5,798 bases of DNA from Bacillota bacterium (lineage in GTDB: Bacteria; Bacillota; Clostridia; Peptostreptococcales; Anaerovoracaceae). The position numbers and the translations under genes are program-made. Below the pieces are notes generated by a model, which searched no databases, was not told the origin of the DNA, and saw nothing but the letters and a program-made list of their open reading frames with translations. The stretch spans positions 1 to 5,798 of the forward strand of contig JAFZRK010000060.1 of assembly GCA_017619905.1 (NCBI GenBank). Direction: 5' to 3'. Position 1 is the stretch's first letter. Every line of letters begins with the position of its first letter. This document shows, in pieces, positions 1 through 5,046 of the stretch.

Positions 1-359
1 AGACCGCGGAGCTGTTCACAAGGCGCAAGTTCTACGCGACATCCAACCCGTATTACGAATTCTACCTGAAGGACGCCGGTTTCTACCTGTTCGACGGGTT
101 CTCCGTTCCGGCGAAACAGGGATCGCTCAAAGGCGTCATCCTCCTGAGCGACGCGGATCCGACCGTAGACCTGTACGCGGACCTGGTCTACGTGCATCAG
201 ACTCCCGGCTTCAAAGTGATCGCCGTTAGCGCCAAGGAGGATGTGTCCGCTTACCTGAGCGCAGCGTACCCGTTCAGCATCCCGGGACCCGGCCTCAACG
301 CCGTGGACACGACGCAGCACACGCTGTACATGTACCAGTCAAGAAAGCCGCTGCCGTAA
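1..359 (+). CDS. C-terminal part of an unidentified protein (5' end outside window)
   Basis: An open frame runs in from the left edge (first full codon at base 3) and stops at TAA 357-359, giving the last 118 residues of a longer protein. The visible part is rich in Tyr, Phe and Leu and looks like a folded, soluble alpha/beta domain: stretches such as KGVILLSDADP and GFKVIAVSAKED read as strand-turn segments, and the end (TLYMYQSRKPLP) is a plausible terminal strand. There is no clear membrane helix in this part. I do not recognise the family. Aromatic-rich C-terminal domains of this kind occur behind multi-pass membrane glycosyltransferases, but that is only a guess. It is the only + strand gene in the window, and it converges on the MBL-fold gene with terminators between them. 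The reading frame is firm; the function is unknown. Confidence 0.8.
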   Translation, partial: TAELFTRRKFYATSNPYYEFYLKDAGFYLFDGFSVPAKQGSLKGVILLSDADPTVDLYADLVYVHQTPGFKVIAVSAKEDVSAYLSAAYPFSIPGPGLNAVDTTQHTLYMYQSRKPLP

Positions 360-374
360 AACTTAAGACAATAC

Positions 375-417
375 AAAACGCTGACTCGCCAAAATGGCCG
401 GTCAGCGTTTTTCTTTT
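375..417 (+). terminator. intrinsic terminator, probably bidirectional
   Basis: An 11-bp perfect stem pairs 375-385 (AAAACGCTGAC) with 401-411 (GTCAGCGTTTT). The apical region 386-400 can form a small extra stem (GCC 388-390 with GGC 396-398). The right arm runs into TTTTTCTTTT (408-417), giving a good U-tract for the + strand gene that ends at 359. Read on the - strand the stem ends in TTTTGTATTG, a weaker U-tract, so it may also stop transcription arriving from the MBL-fold gene that ends at 477. The position between two convergent genes fits this. Confidence 0.88.
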
Positions 418-432
418 GCTGTACAGAACCGT

Positions 433-470
433 CCGCGATCCACCGCAACGGTGGCCCGGCTTTGTTTTAT
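433..470 (+). terminator. possible second terminator hairpin
   Basis: A 6-bp GC-rich hairpin pairs CCACCG (440-445) with CGGTGG (449-454) around a 3-base loop. An outer CCG/CGG (433-435 with 457-459) can extend it across an asymmetric internal loop. It is followed by C then TTTGTTTTAT (461-470). It lies 22 bases beyond the stronger terminator and could act as a back-up for + strand transcripts. The interrupted stem and tight loop make this weaker; it could instead be a 3'-end structure of the convergent - strand mRNA. Confidence 0.4.
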
Positions 471-476
471 GCGCAG

Positions 477-1166
477 TTATTTTACGTCGCAGAAGAACCC
501 TGCGTACGGGAACTTGTAGAACAGGACCGGAGTGTCGCGATGTTCGGCCTGAGTGCCGGTCACCTTGCCGTCGACTATCTGCTGAGCGCCCTCTATAAGC
601 TTGTCTATAAGGTCCGGTTCCGCGGGGAAAGCACCGTGCGACGGCCAGACCACGGAAAACTTATCTTTAAGGCCCTTCAGCCGCTCCAAGCTCCGTATGA
701 ACTCGTTGATGTCCCTGCGCGGACCGAACATAAAAATGTTGTCGCTCTGCACGGAATCGCCGGAGATCAGAACACCCGCGGCCTCGTCCAGAAGCGCCAC
801 GCTGCCGGGCGTATGGCCGGGAATATGAATCACCTGAAGCGACCTTCCGCCAAGGTCCAGAACGTCCCCGTCGCGCAGAGGCATCATCATCCCCTGCCCG
901 CCCTGCAGGCGGTAGTACGGCTCGTCCTCATAGTGCATCATGAAGAAGCGGAACGCACCGTTGCCGGAAACGTGGTCCGGGTCCGAGTGGGTGTTGAGCA
1001 CCGCTATCTGCTTGTCCGTGAGCGTCTCCGCTATCTGCCTTGCCTCCGGGCACGTGGCTCCGGTGTCCACAAGCAGCGCTGTGTCGCTGCCCTCCAGCAG
1101 GAAGAAGCGCACGAAACCGTCCTCTATGCGCCAGCTGCTGTCGTTGATCCTTATGATGTCTGCCAT
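477..1166 (-). CDS. MBL-fold metallo-hydrolase with variant HxDxDH motif
   Basis: A 229-residue protein of the metallo-beta-lactamase superfamily, the glyoxalase II-like cytoplasmic hydrolase branch. Fold landmarks appear in order: VDTG (33-36), the metal motif THSDPDHVSG with H60, D62, D64 and H65, HIPGHTPGS with H118, GDS with D137, and the late PSHG with H177. The usual motif is HxHxDH; here the second His is Asp. Asp can still ligate metal, and acidic replacements near this position occur elsewhere in the superfamily (flavodiiron proteins have HxExD), so the enzyme is probably active but may differ in metal or substrate. No signal peptide is seen. The ATG (1164-1166) has GGAGGG upstream at good spacing. 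It is the last gene of the group reading from the promoter near 1613, 42 bases after the small acidic protein. The substrate cannot be read from sequence; lactone, thioester or phospho-ester hydrolysis are all possible. Confidence 0.92.
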   Translation of the reverse strand: MADIIRINDSSWRIEDGFVRFFLLEGSDTALLVDTGATCPEARQIAETLTDKQIAVLNTHSDPDHVSGNGAFRFFMMHYEDEPYYRLQGGQGMMMPLRDGDVLDLGGRSLQVIHIPGHTPGSVALLDEAAGVLISGDSVQSDNIFMFGPRRDINEFIRSLERLKGLKDKFSVVWPSHGAFPAEPDLIDKLIEGAQQIVDGKVTGTQAEHRDTPVLFYKFPYAGFFCDVK

Positions 1167-1208
1167 GGCCCTGACCCTCCTGTCGTCACCGACCGCCGCT
1201 ATCGGCCG

Positions 1209-1376
1209 CTAGTCGTCCCAGAGCTCCTCTTCCTCGAAGACCTCCAGCTCTATCTTCTCCTCCTCGGAGATCTTTCCGCGCGGCTTCCTCCCGTAGTACA
1301 TCTCGTAGAGGTCCGCGTAGTACTCCTCTTCCTTCTCCTGAGGCGTCTTCTTACTGAATATCGAAAACAGTCCCAT
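1209..1376 (-). CDS. small acidic protein, 55 aa, unidentified
   Basis: ATG at 1374-1376, TAG at 1209-1211. The translation starts MGLFSIFSKKTPQEKEEEYY, and the body is strongly charged: 14 Glu and 3 Asp against 8 Lys/Arg, with Tyr-rich patches (EEEYYADLYEMYYGRK) and a terminal EEEELWDD. The first ten residues form a short hydrophobic or amphipathic stretch ending in Lys-Lys that could rest on a membrane; the rest is probably helical and soluble. The start codon directly follows the TAG of the upstream small membrane protein (TAG|ATG, zero spacing) and is preceded by GAGGGCAGG as a ribosome site, so the two are very likely translationally coupled. I know of no family for it. Favouring a real gene: the precise junction, the good ribosome site and the intact frame filling a gap between two genes. 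Against: its length, and the low complexity of the acidic part. Confidence 0.72.
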   Translation of the reverse strand: MGLFSIFSKKTPQEKEEEYYADLYEMYYGRKPRGKISEEEKIELEVFEEEELWDD

Positions 1377-1562
1377 CTACCTGCCCTCGCTCCCGTCCTT
1401 CATCTGCTCGGTCATCTCTTTGATCTGCTTCAGGATGAGGCCGGAATCGTCCACCATCGCCATCATCTCAGCCAGAATGCAGATCGCTCTCCTGCGGCCC
1501 ACGAAAAACCCTATTACAAGCGATACGATACCTACCGCAAACGACACACATAACGTAACCAT
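1377..1562 (-). CDS. small single-pass membrane protein, 61 aa
   Basis: ATG at 1560-1562, with GGAGGG 4-5 bases upstream. Residues about 4-22 (LCVSFAVGIVSLVIGFFVG) form one hydrophobic helix followed at once by Arg-Arg-Arg (23-25), which by the positive-inside rule places the C-terminus in the cytoplasm. The remaining 36 residues are charged and Met/Ile/Leu rich with heptad-like spacing (ILKQIKEMTEQM), suggesting a short amphipathic helix or coiled coil. It is the first gene after the promoter at 1613-1642 and is followed without a gap by the acidic 55-residue protein. No family is recognised. A structural or scaffold role, perhaps partnered with its neighbour, is inference only. Confidence 0.78.
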   Translation of the reverse strand: MVTLCVSFAVGIVSLVIGFFVGRRRAICILAEMMAMVDDSGLILKQIKEMTEQMKDGSEGR

Positions 1563-1612
1563 GTTCCCTCCGTTTCTGCAGCCGGACGTCTCTTCCGCCG
1601 ATCTGCAGCTTT

Positions 1613-1642
1613 ATTATACTGAGGGACCTGTACAAATGTCTG
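1613..1642 (-). promoter_or_regulatory. sigma-A type promoter for the 1562-477 gene group
   Basis: On the - strand a perfect TATAAT (1613-1618) lies 18 bases downstream of CAGACA (1637-1642, four of six matching TTGACA). The predicted start of transcription near 1606 leaves a leader of about 44 bases before the ATG at 1562, with a normal ribosome site. It lies in the 106-base gap after the stop of the 171-residue protein (1669), where no intrinsic terminator is visible, so read-through from upstream may add to its output. A duplicated 8-base element overlaps the -35 box and spacer. Confidence 0.7.
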
Positions 1643-1647
1643 TACAA
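1628..1647 (-). repeat. 8-base direct repeat over the promoter, candidate operator
   Basis: The - strand reads TTGTACAG, four bases (ACAT), then TTGTACAG again: an exact 8-base direct repeat with a 12-base period. Each copy holds the self-complementary core TGTACA (1629-1634 and 1641-1646). The upstream copy overlaps the -35 box and the downstream copy lies in the -35/-10 spacer. Such a position suits a repressor that blocks polymerase. No regulator gene is in the window and I do not assign a protein family. Confidence 0.45.
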
Positions 1648-1668
1648 CGTCCGCGGTTCGCGCAATTG

Positions 1669-2184
1669 TCATTCCGCGGTCCCGGATCCACCGGTCTCAC
1701 CGGGCTCTGCGGTCCCTGCTGCCTTGTCCGGGTCGTAATTTACCGCCAGGCCGTTCTCATCGAGCTCCGCGGGCGACCAGGACTCCTGCAGATCGTCTAT
1801 CTGCAGAACGCCGTCCACGCGTGCCGCTATCTGGTACTGGTCCTCGTAGACGATCTCGCCGGGGAAGTTGGTGTACACCAGATAATACGGATGGTTGTAG
1901 CGTTCCAGCAGCCACAGAGCCGGGCGTATCATCTTCATCATCTCGTCGGAGTTCTCCGTCTTGAACCAGCAGATGACGGGCTCCTGGTTGCGGCACTGAG
2001 GCGGCCAGGGCAGATGCGTGGCGAACCAGTCGTCTATCTCCTTGAACAGTTCCGCGTCCTCCTGCTCCATGACGTCGTCCCGGATGAGCTGCCAGCACAT
2101 GCTGAATATGCCCTTGCCGAACATGGTATTCCTGGCAAGTTCCTTGCCGTGGATCCTGACGTATTTGAATTTCAGTTCCGACAT
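1669..2184 (-). CDS. conserved-looking hypothetical protein, 171 aa
   Basis: ATG at 2182-2184 with GAGG a few bases upstream; stop TGA 1669-1671. The protein is probably cytoplasmic, with no signal peptide or membrane helix. Residues 1-140 look like a compact alpha/beta domain rich in Trp, Tyr and acidic residues, with distinctive segments CWFKTENSDEMMKMIRPALW (72-91) and YYLVYTNFPGEIVYEDQYQI (100-119). The last 25 or so residues are a low-complexity Gly/Glu/Thr/Ala tail (PGETGGSGTAE) likely to be disordered. The central segments resemble uncharacterised proteins I associate with clostridia, but I cannot name a domain. It starts 7 bases after the stop of the phosphodiesterase gene, so it is almost certainly co-transcribed with it, which hints at, but does not show, a shared role. 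Confidence 0.87.
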   Translation of the reverse strand: MSELKFKYVRIHGKELARNTMFGKGIFSMCWQLIRDDVMEQEDAELFKEIDDWFATHLPWPPQCRNQEPVICWFKTENSDEMMKMIRPALWLLERYNHPYYLVYTNFPGEIVYEDQYQIAARVDGVLQIDDLQESWSPAELDENGLAVNYDPDKAAGTAEPGETGGSGTAE

Positions 2185-2191
2185 TGCTGCC

Positions 2192-3214
2192 TCACTTTCT
2201 GTACTCGTCCAGCACGCTCTTAAGGAGCTTGGGATCGTCCGTCATTATGGCGTCCGCGCCCAACTCTATCAGGAAACGCATCTCGTCCGGGTCGTTGATG
2301 GTCCAGAACTGCACCGCTATGCCTCTGCGGTGCGCCCTCTCCACGTAGGTCCTGCGCGCAAGGTCCACCCGAACGCCCTTTACATTATACTCCATGGGGA
2401 TCTGCAGGCAGGTGAAATCCACGCCCGCAAAGATGTTCAGCCGCAGCAGCTGCGTTATTATGAACTTGGCCGCGCCGGACGTCGATGCTCCACGCATCAG
2501 CGTCGGGTGTTGCTTCTGCAGGTATTCCTCTATCTCCGGGTGGAAGGTGCCCACAACCAGGTTGCCCTTGTAGTCCGGAAAGCGCTCGGTAAGCGTTTTG
2601 TCTATTATGTCCGCGGCAGCGTAACCAACCTCGCTGCCGTTCTTTATCTCCACGATGAACAGCAGGTCCTTGCGGGTGTCGTAGAATTCATCTAAAAGCT
2701 CGTGGAACTCCAGAATCTTAAGGCCTTTGGCCTGCTGCTCCGCGTCGGAAAGGCCGCGGTATATGTACTCGCCGGTCTGCGGGTCCTTAAAGTTGTAGCC
2801 CATGTTGTAGGCGCGCAGTTCCGCAAGGGTGTGCTCCGCTATGGTGACAGTCTCCGCGCCCTCCGGGCAGGCCATCCTGTTGATGGACGAGTCGTGGCTG
2901 TAGACCAGGTGCCCGTCCGACGTCATCCAGAGGTCCGTCTCGCAGATCTGGATGCCGTATTCATTTACGGCCGCGCGGAACGCCATGAGGGTGTTCTCCG
3001 GGTTGCTGACGCCGCCCCCGCGGTGCGCCGCTATCATGGGCAGCGCGTCACGGCTCTTAAGGAATGGGTTCTCCTTCATCACCTTTTTGGGCGGGATGAC
3101 GTTGGCCACGACCAGCAGCGCCGCTATCGCCAGTATTACGCACAGCAGCGTTTTGAGGCCGCCGCCTTTTTGCTTTTTCGGGTCTTTGCCCCTGATGGTC
3201 CTGTCCTTGCTCAT
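2192..3214 (-). CDS. membrane-anchored glycerophosphodiester phosphodiesterase
   Basis: A 340-residue GDPD-family enzyme that hydrolyses glycerophosphodiesters (deacylated phospholipid or related headgroup esters) to sn-glycerol 3-phosphate and an alcohol. After a Lys/Arg-rich start, residues about 20-41 form one hydrophobic helix (LKTLLCVILAIAALLVVANV), so the catalytic domain (about 59-335) probably sits outside the membrane as a tethered enzyme. The family's active-site pattern is complete: H64-R65 (AAHRGG), E73-N74-T75 (PENT), E92 and D94 (CETDLWMTSDG), H107 (YSHD), E189 and K191 (VEIKN), W304 (FWTIND) and the closing MTDDP (324-328). The TIM-barrel insertion between the two halves (about 110-190) is of normal length. 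The start overlaps the stop of the upstream gene as ATGA (3211-3214), indicating translational coupling. Substrate specificity is not readable; phospholipid headgroups and teichoic-acid-like polymers are both possible. Confidence 0.95.
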   Translation of the reverse strand: MSKDRTIRGKDPKKQKGGGLKTLLCVILAIAALLVVANVIPPKKVMKENPFLKSRDALPMIAAHRGGGVSNPENTLMAFRAAVNEYGIQICETDLWMTSDGHLVYSHDSSINRMACPEGAETVTIAEHTLAELRAYNMGYNFKDPQTGEYIYRGLSDAEQQAKGLKILEFHELLDEFYDTRKDLLFIVEIKNGSEVGYAAADIIDKTLTERFPDYKGNLVVGTFHPEIEEYLQKQHPTLMRGASTSGAAKFIITQLLRLNIFAGVDFTCLQIPMEYNVKGVRVDLARRTYVERAHRRGIAVQFWTINDPDEMRFLIELGADAIMTDDPKLLKSVLDEYRK

Positions 3215-3897
3215 TCCTTACCGAATATCCTCTCGTATTCCGCCCGGTCGAAAGGCGCGCGTCTGCCTATGCAGTTGAACTTCTTGCAAAGCGAGCAGTT
3301 CTGGTAGCCGTCCCCTGCAAAATGGATGTGCGAGCCGGAATTCCAGGGTCTTATGTATCCTGCTTCGTTCAGGGACACGCCTATCTCGTCCACGTTCCCG
3401 ATGATTTCGAACAGCGCGAAATTATTGCTGATCGGCCAGTCCGGAAGCGAGCCCGGATTGAGCATCGAACTGCCGTCGAAACCGAACTTGTCTTTCATGT
3501 ATCTTACCACGAAGCGCGACGCATGGAACAGCAGCGCTCCGTTGTATGTATCCAGGAACGGGTCTCCGTCGAACTCCCCGCTGCGCTCCAGCCCGTCCCC
3601 GGCGGTGACGACCGACAGGAACACCCTGCCCAGCCCCTGCAGCTTATCCGCCACCACTTTGCTGTCGAAGGTGATGCCCTCGATCGTGGTAAGGGTGCCT
3701 TCGATGCGGTCCACATCGGCCCATCTGATGACGGCCTTCGGATCGCCGAAGCTCTTTACCAGCGGAAGCGTATCCTCCAGCATCTCGAACGCAGAGGACT
3801 CCGGCTTTACCCGGCAGAGCTCCGCAAACTCCTCCAGGGTAAAGTCCGCCGGAATGTCCAGCACTATGCGTTCTGAGGCTTTGGTTTTTTCAGCCAT
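3211..3897 (-). CDS. stand-alone B12-dependent methionine synthase activation-domain-like protein
   Basis: A 228-residue protein resembling the activation (reactivation) domain of cobalamin-dependent methionine synthase, which in MetH binds AdoMet and supports reductive methylation of oxidised cobalamin. Matching segments: VFLSVVTAGDGLER (92-105), the following long helix with DTYNGALLFHASRFVVRYM (116-134), MLNPGSLPDWPISNNFALFE (145-164), where MetH has APGYPACPDH, and IGVSLNEAGYIRP (172-184), where MetH has a TESFAMWP-like stretch. The Arg and Tyr of the MetH RxxxGYP AdoMet motif are not evident here. At the C-terminus is C201-x2-C204-x4-C209 followed by GRRAPFD, a possible Fe-S or Zn site seen in anaerobe versions as far as I recall. 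It may serve a MetH lacking its own activation domain or another corrinoid methyltransferase. ATG at 3895-3897 has GAGGTG upstream. It begins the three-gene unit with the phosphodiesterase. Confidence 0.82.
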   Translation of the reverse strand: MAEKTKASERIVLDIPADFTLEEFAELCRVKPESSAFEMLEDTLPLVKSFGDPKAVIRWADVDRIEGTLTTIEGITFDSKVVADKLQGLGRVFLSVVTAGDGLERSGEFDGDPFLDTYNGALLFHASRFVVRYMKDKFGFDGSSMLNPGSLPDWPISNNFALFEIIGNVDEIGVSLNEAGYIRPWNSGSHIHFAGDGYQNCSLCKKFNCIGRRAPFDRAEYERIFGKE

Positions 3898-4013
3898 CCT
3901 TCACCTCACTGCTGTATCTGTGCATCAGGTCGTTTTTCATTATTCAGGCGCTATTTGCCCGCAGCGCGCGAACGTTGGCAGCTCTGCTCTGCGCCCTGCA
4001 ACGCAGCATCTTG

Positions 4014-4433
4014 TTATTCAATGCTTTCGCACATGCAGTACTTGCACGTGATGCTCTCCGGCGCCATGCTTGGGCAATAGTAGCGGCCGTCCTTTTCGAC
4101 CCACTTTGCCGCTGACTGCGGATGCATGGGAAGCCGCTCCGCAAAGGTCAGGTACAGGCACGCCAGGATTATCCACCTGTGACCTTCCGGCCTGTCAGCC
4201 ATGTATTCGTTAAGGTAAGCGGAGAGGTCTGCCTCGAGCGCCGCGGCGTCGGTTGGGTCGATCACGGCAAAATCACGGTCCACCGTGACCCCTGGAATAT
4301 CATCCAGCAGCCGCAGACACACGTCCCTGTTGAACGCGCTTATGCACAGACCGTCGGTCCCATTACGAAGCTGTTCCGCTTCCCGAGGGCTGATCCGCGC
4401 CTTAAGTTGTGCTGTAAACTCTGTGACCGTCAT
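4014..4433 (-). CDS. small conserved protein with C-terminal Cys cluster
   Basis: A 139-residue, probably soluble protein. Its end carries a striking metal-site-like pattern: VEKDGRYYCP with C120, then C130, C133 and C135 (TCKYCMCE), preceded by a helix (RWIILACLYLTFAERLPMHP, 86-105) containing H104. The combination of an aromatic helix ending in a xxHP turn, DGxYYCP and then CxxC recalls the C-terminal part of UPF0305/DUF2115 proteins of methanogens and some anaerobes. I offer this only as a weak resemblance, and this protein is shorter. The start ATG (4431-4433) has no good Shine-Dalgarno: AAAGG is about 17 bases away, and the in-frame codon before the ATG is TAG, so no upstream start is possible. 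It lies 54 bases after the phosphatase gene with no terminator between, so co-transcription is likely. Zn or Fe-S binding is inferred from cysteine spacing. Confidence 0.82.
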   Translation of the reverse strand: MTVTEFTAQLKARISPREAEQLRNGTDGLCISAFNRDVCLRLLDDIPGVTVDRDFAVIDPTDAAALEADLSAYLNEYMADRPEGHRWIILACLYLTFAERLPMHPQSAAKWVEKDGRYYCPSMAPESITCKYCMCESIE

Positions 4434-4487
4434 CTATCTGAATACCACAAACCTTTACTGCTTGCTCAGCTCCGCCAGCGATCTTTG

Positions 4488-4973
4488 TTACTTGTTCAAA
4501 TGCTCCAGCAGCCCTTTGCAGCCTGCCAGCACGTCCTGCCAGGTGGCCTCGAAATCGCCGGTGTACCAGGGATCCGCCACCTCCTCGCCGGGGCGCCCCG
4601 CAAAGTCCAGCAAGTTGCGAAGCTTGCCGTCCGAGTCGCTGCCCAGGATGCGCAGAGCGTTGCGGACGTTCCACTGATCCATGCAGATCAGCAAGTCGTA
4701 ACGGTCGTAGTCCGCCTTCGTAAGCTGACGCGCGGTCTTGCCGCCGCACTCTATCCCGTGCTCCGCCAGCTTGCGCCGCGCGGGCGGATAGACCGGGCTC
4801 CCGACGTCCTTACCGGTCCTAGAATCGCGCCATATCTCCTCGCGGCTGGTGGCCGCCGACGCTATCTCAAAACGATCCGCCAGCCTCGCCTTTTCCACCA
4901 GGTCCTTCATCACGAACTCGGCCATGGGACTGCGGCAAATGTTGCCGTGGCAAATAAAAAGTATCCTTGTCAT
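4488..4973 (-). CDS. low-molecular-weight protein tyrosine phosphatase
   Basis: A cytoplasmic cysteine phosphatase of 161 residues, the usual family length. The catalytic P-loop is near the N-terminus: FICHGNICRSP with nucleophile C8, second Cys C13, R14 and S15 (CX5RS). The general-acid motif is ADPW with D134. Intermediate landmarks include LLICMDQWN (94-102), the family's conserved MD segment, and the helix after DPWYTGDFEATWQDV. The frame is open further upstream to an ATG at 5039, but I choose ATG 4971-4973 because MTRILFICHGN is where the family fold begins, and the extra 22 residues would cross the -10 box and terminator hairpin. No Shine-Dalgarno precedes this ATG; the -10 box ends 6 bases before it, implying a leaderless mRNA. 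Substrates are phosphotyrosine or phosphoarginine proteins in this family; no kinase neighbour reveals which. Confidence 0.95.
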   Translation of the reverse strand: MTRILFICHGNICRSPMAEFVMKDLVEKARLADRFEIASAATSREEIWRDSRTGKDVGSPVYPPARRKLAEHGIECGGKTARQLTKADYDRYDLLICMDQWNVRNALRILGSDSDGKLRNLLDFAGRPGEEVADPWYTGDFEATWQDVLAGCKGLLEHLNK

Positions 4974-4979
4974 GACTTG

Positions 4980-5008
4980 ATTATACCACAAAAATGACCG
5001 GGGCTGAA
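4980..5008 (-). promoter_or_regulatory. extended -10 promoter giving a probably leaderless phosphatase mRNA
   Basis: On the - strand TGG immediately precedes a perfect TATAAT (4980-4985), forming an extended -10 (TGnTATAAT). At 17 bases spacing the -35 position (5003-5008) reads TTCAGC, a poor match that the TGn element can offset. Only six bases (CAAGTC) separate the -10 from the ATG, so a start 7 bases downstream falls on the A of the ATG at 4973. The -35 region lies in the loop of the upstream terminator hairpin. Confidence 0.7.
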
Positions 5009-5019
5009 TGCTCCCGGTC
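4990..5019 (-). terminator. intrinsic terminator after thpR
   Basis: On the - strand a 7-bp stem pairs GACCGGG (5013-5019) with CCCGGTC (4996-5002), extendable by one G-U pair, around an 8-10 base loop. It is followed by A then TTTTT (4990-4994). It lies 83 bases beyond the thpR stop at 5103 and directly before the phosphatase promoter, separating the two transcription units. The U-tract is short, so some read-through is likely. Confidence 0.7.
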
Positions 5020-5046
5020 CCATCGATTTGAGTTTGCAATGCCTGA

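Noticed and set aside
419..426. CTGTACAG palindrome resembling the promoter repeat core at 1629-1646
   Set aside because: A single 8-base palindrome between terminators, not near a promoter; chance occurrence is likely.
462..1553. A 363-codon open frame on the + strand
   Set aside because: It lies antisense to the MBL-fold gene and both small genes. Its translation is Arg/His/Leu/Val-rich with no motif, as expected for the complement of GC-rich codons, while the - strand frames carry clear family motifs and ribosome sites.
1576..1608. Two CTGCAG palindromes (1576-1581 and 1603-1608) in the leader of the small membrane protein
   Set aside because: They can pair as a 6-bp hairpin, but the loop is about 21 bases and the upstream copy overlaps the predicted transcription start, so I see no supported regulatory structure.
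3898..4013. Promoter or terminator in the 116-base gap before the activation-domain-like gene
   Set aside because: AATAAT (3939-3944 on the - strand) matches five of six -10 bases, but the -35 position at normal spacing reads GCGCTG and there is no TGn element in register. GC-rich inverted repeats near 3975-4008 lack a U-tract. The unit may be transcribed from the phosphatase promoter or an unseen one.
1420..4051. Several other long + strand open frames (1420-2223, 2018-2695, 2702-3307, 3326-4051)
   Set aside because: All are shadows of the - strand genes, overlap each other in different frames and show low-complexity Arg/Leu/Val composition.
4122..4997. A 291-codon open frame on the + strand
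   Set aside because: It is antisense to the tyrosine phosphatase and the Cys-cluster protein, with no ribosome site or recognisable motif; the phosphatase on the other strand is unambiguous.
4974..5039. A 22-residue N-terminal extension of the phosphatase starting at 5039
   Set aside because: It would place the coding start upstream of the terminator hairpin and the extended -10 box, and LMW-PTP proteins begin just before the CX5R loop, as they do with the ATG at 4973.
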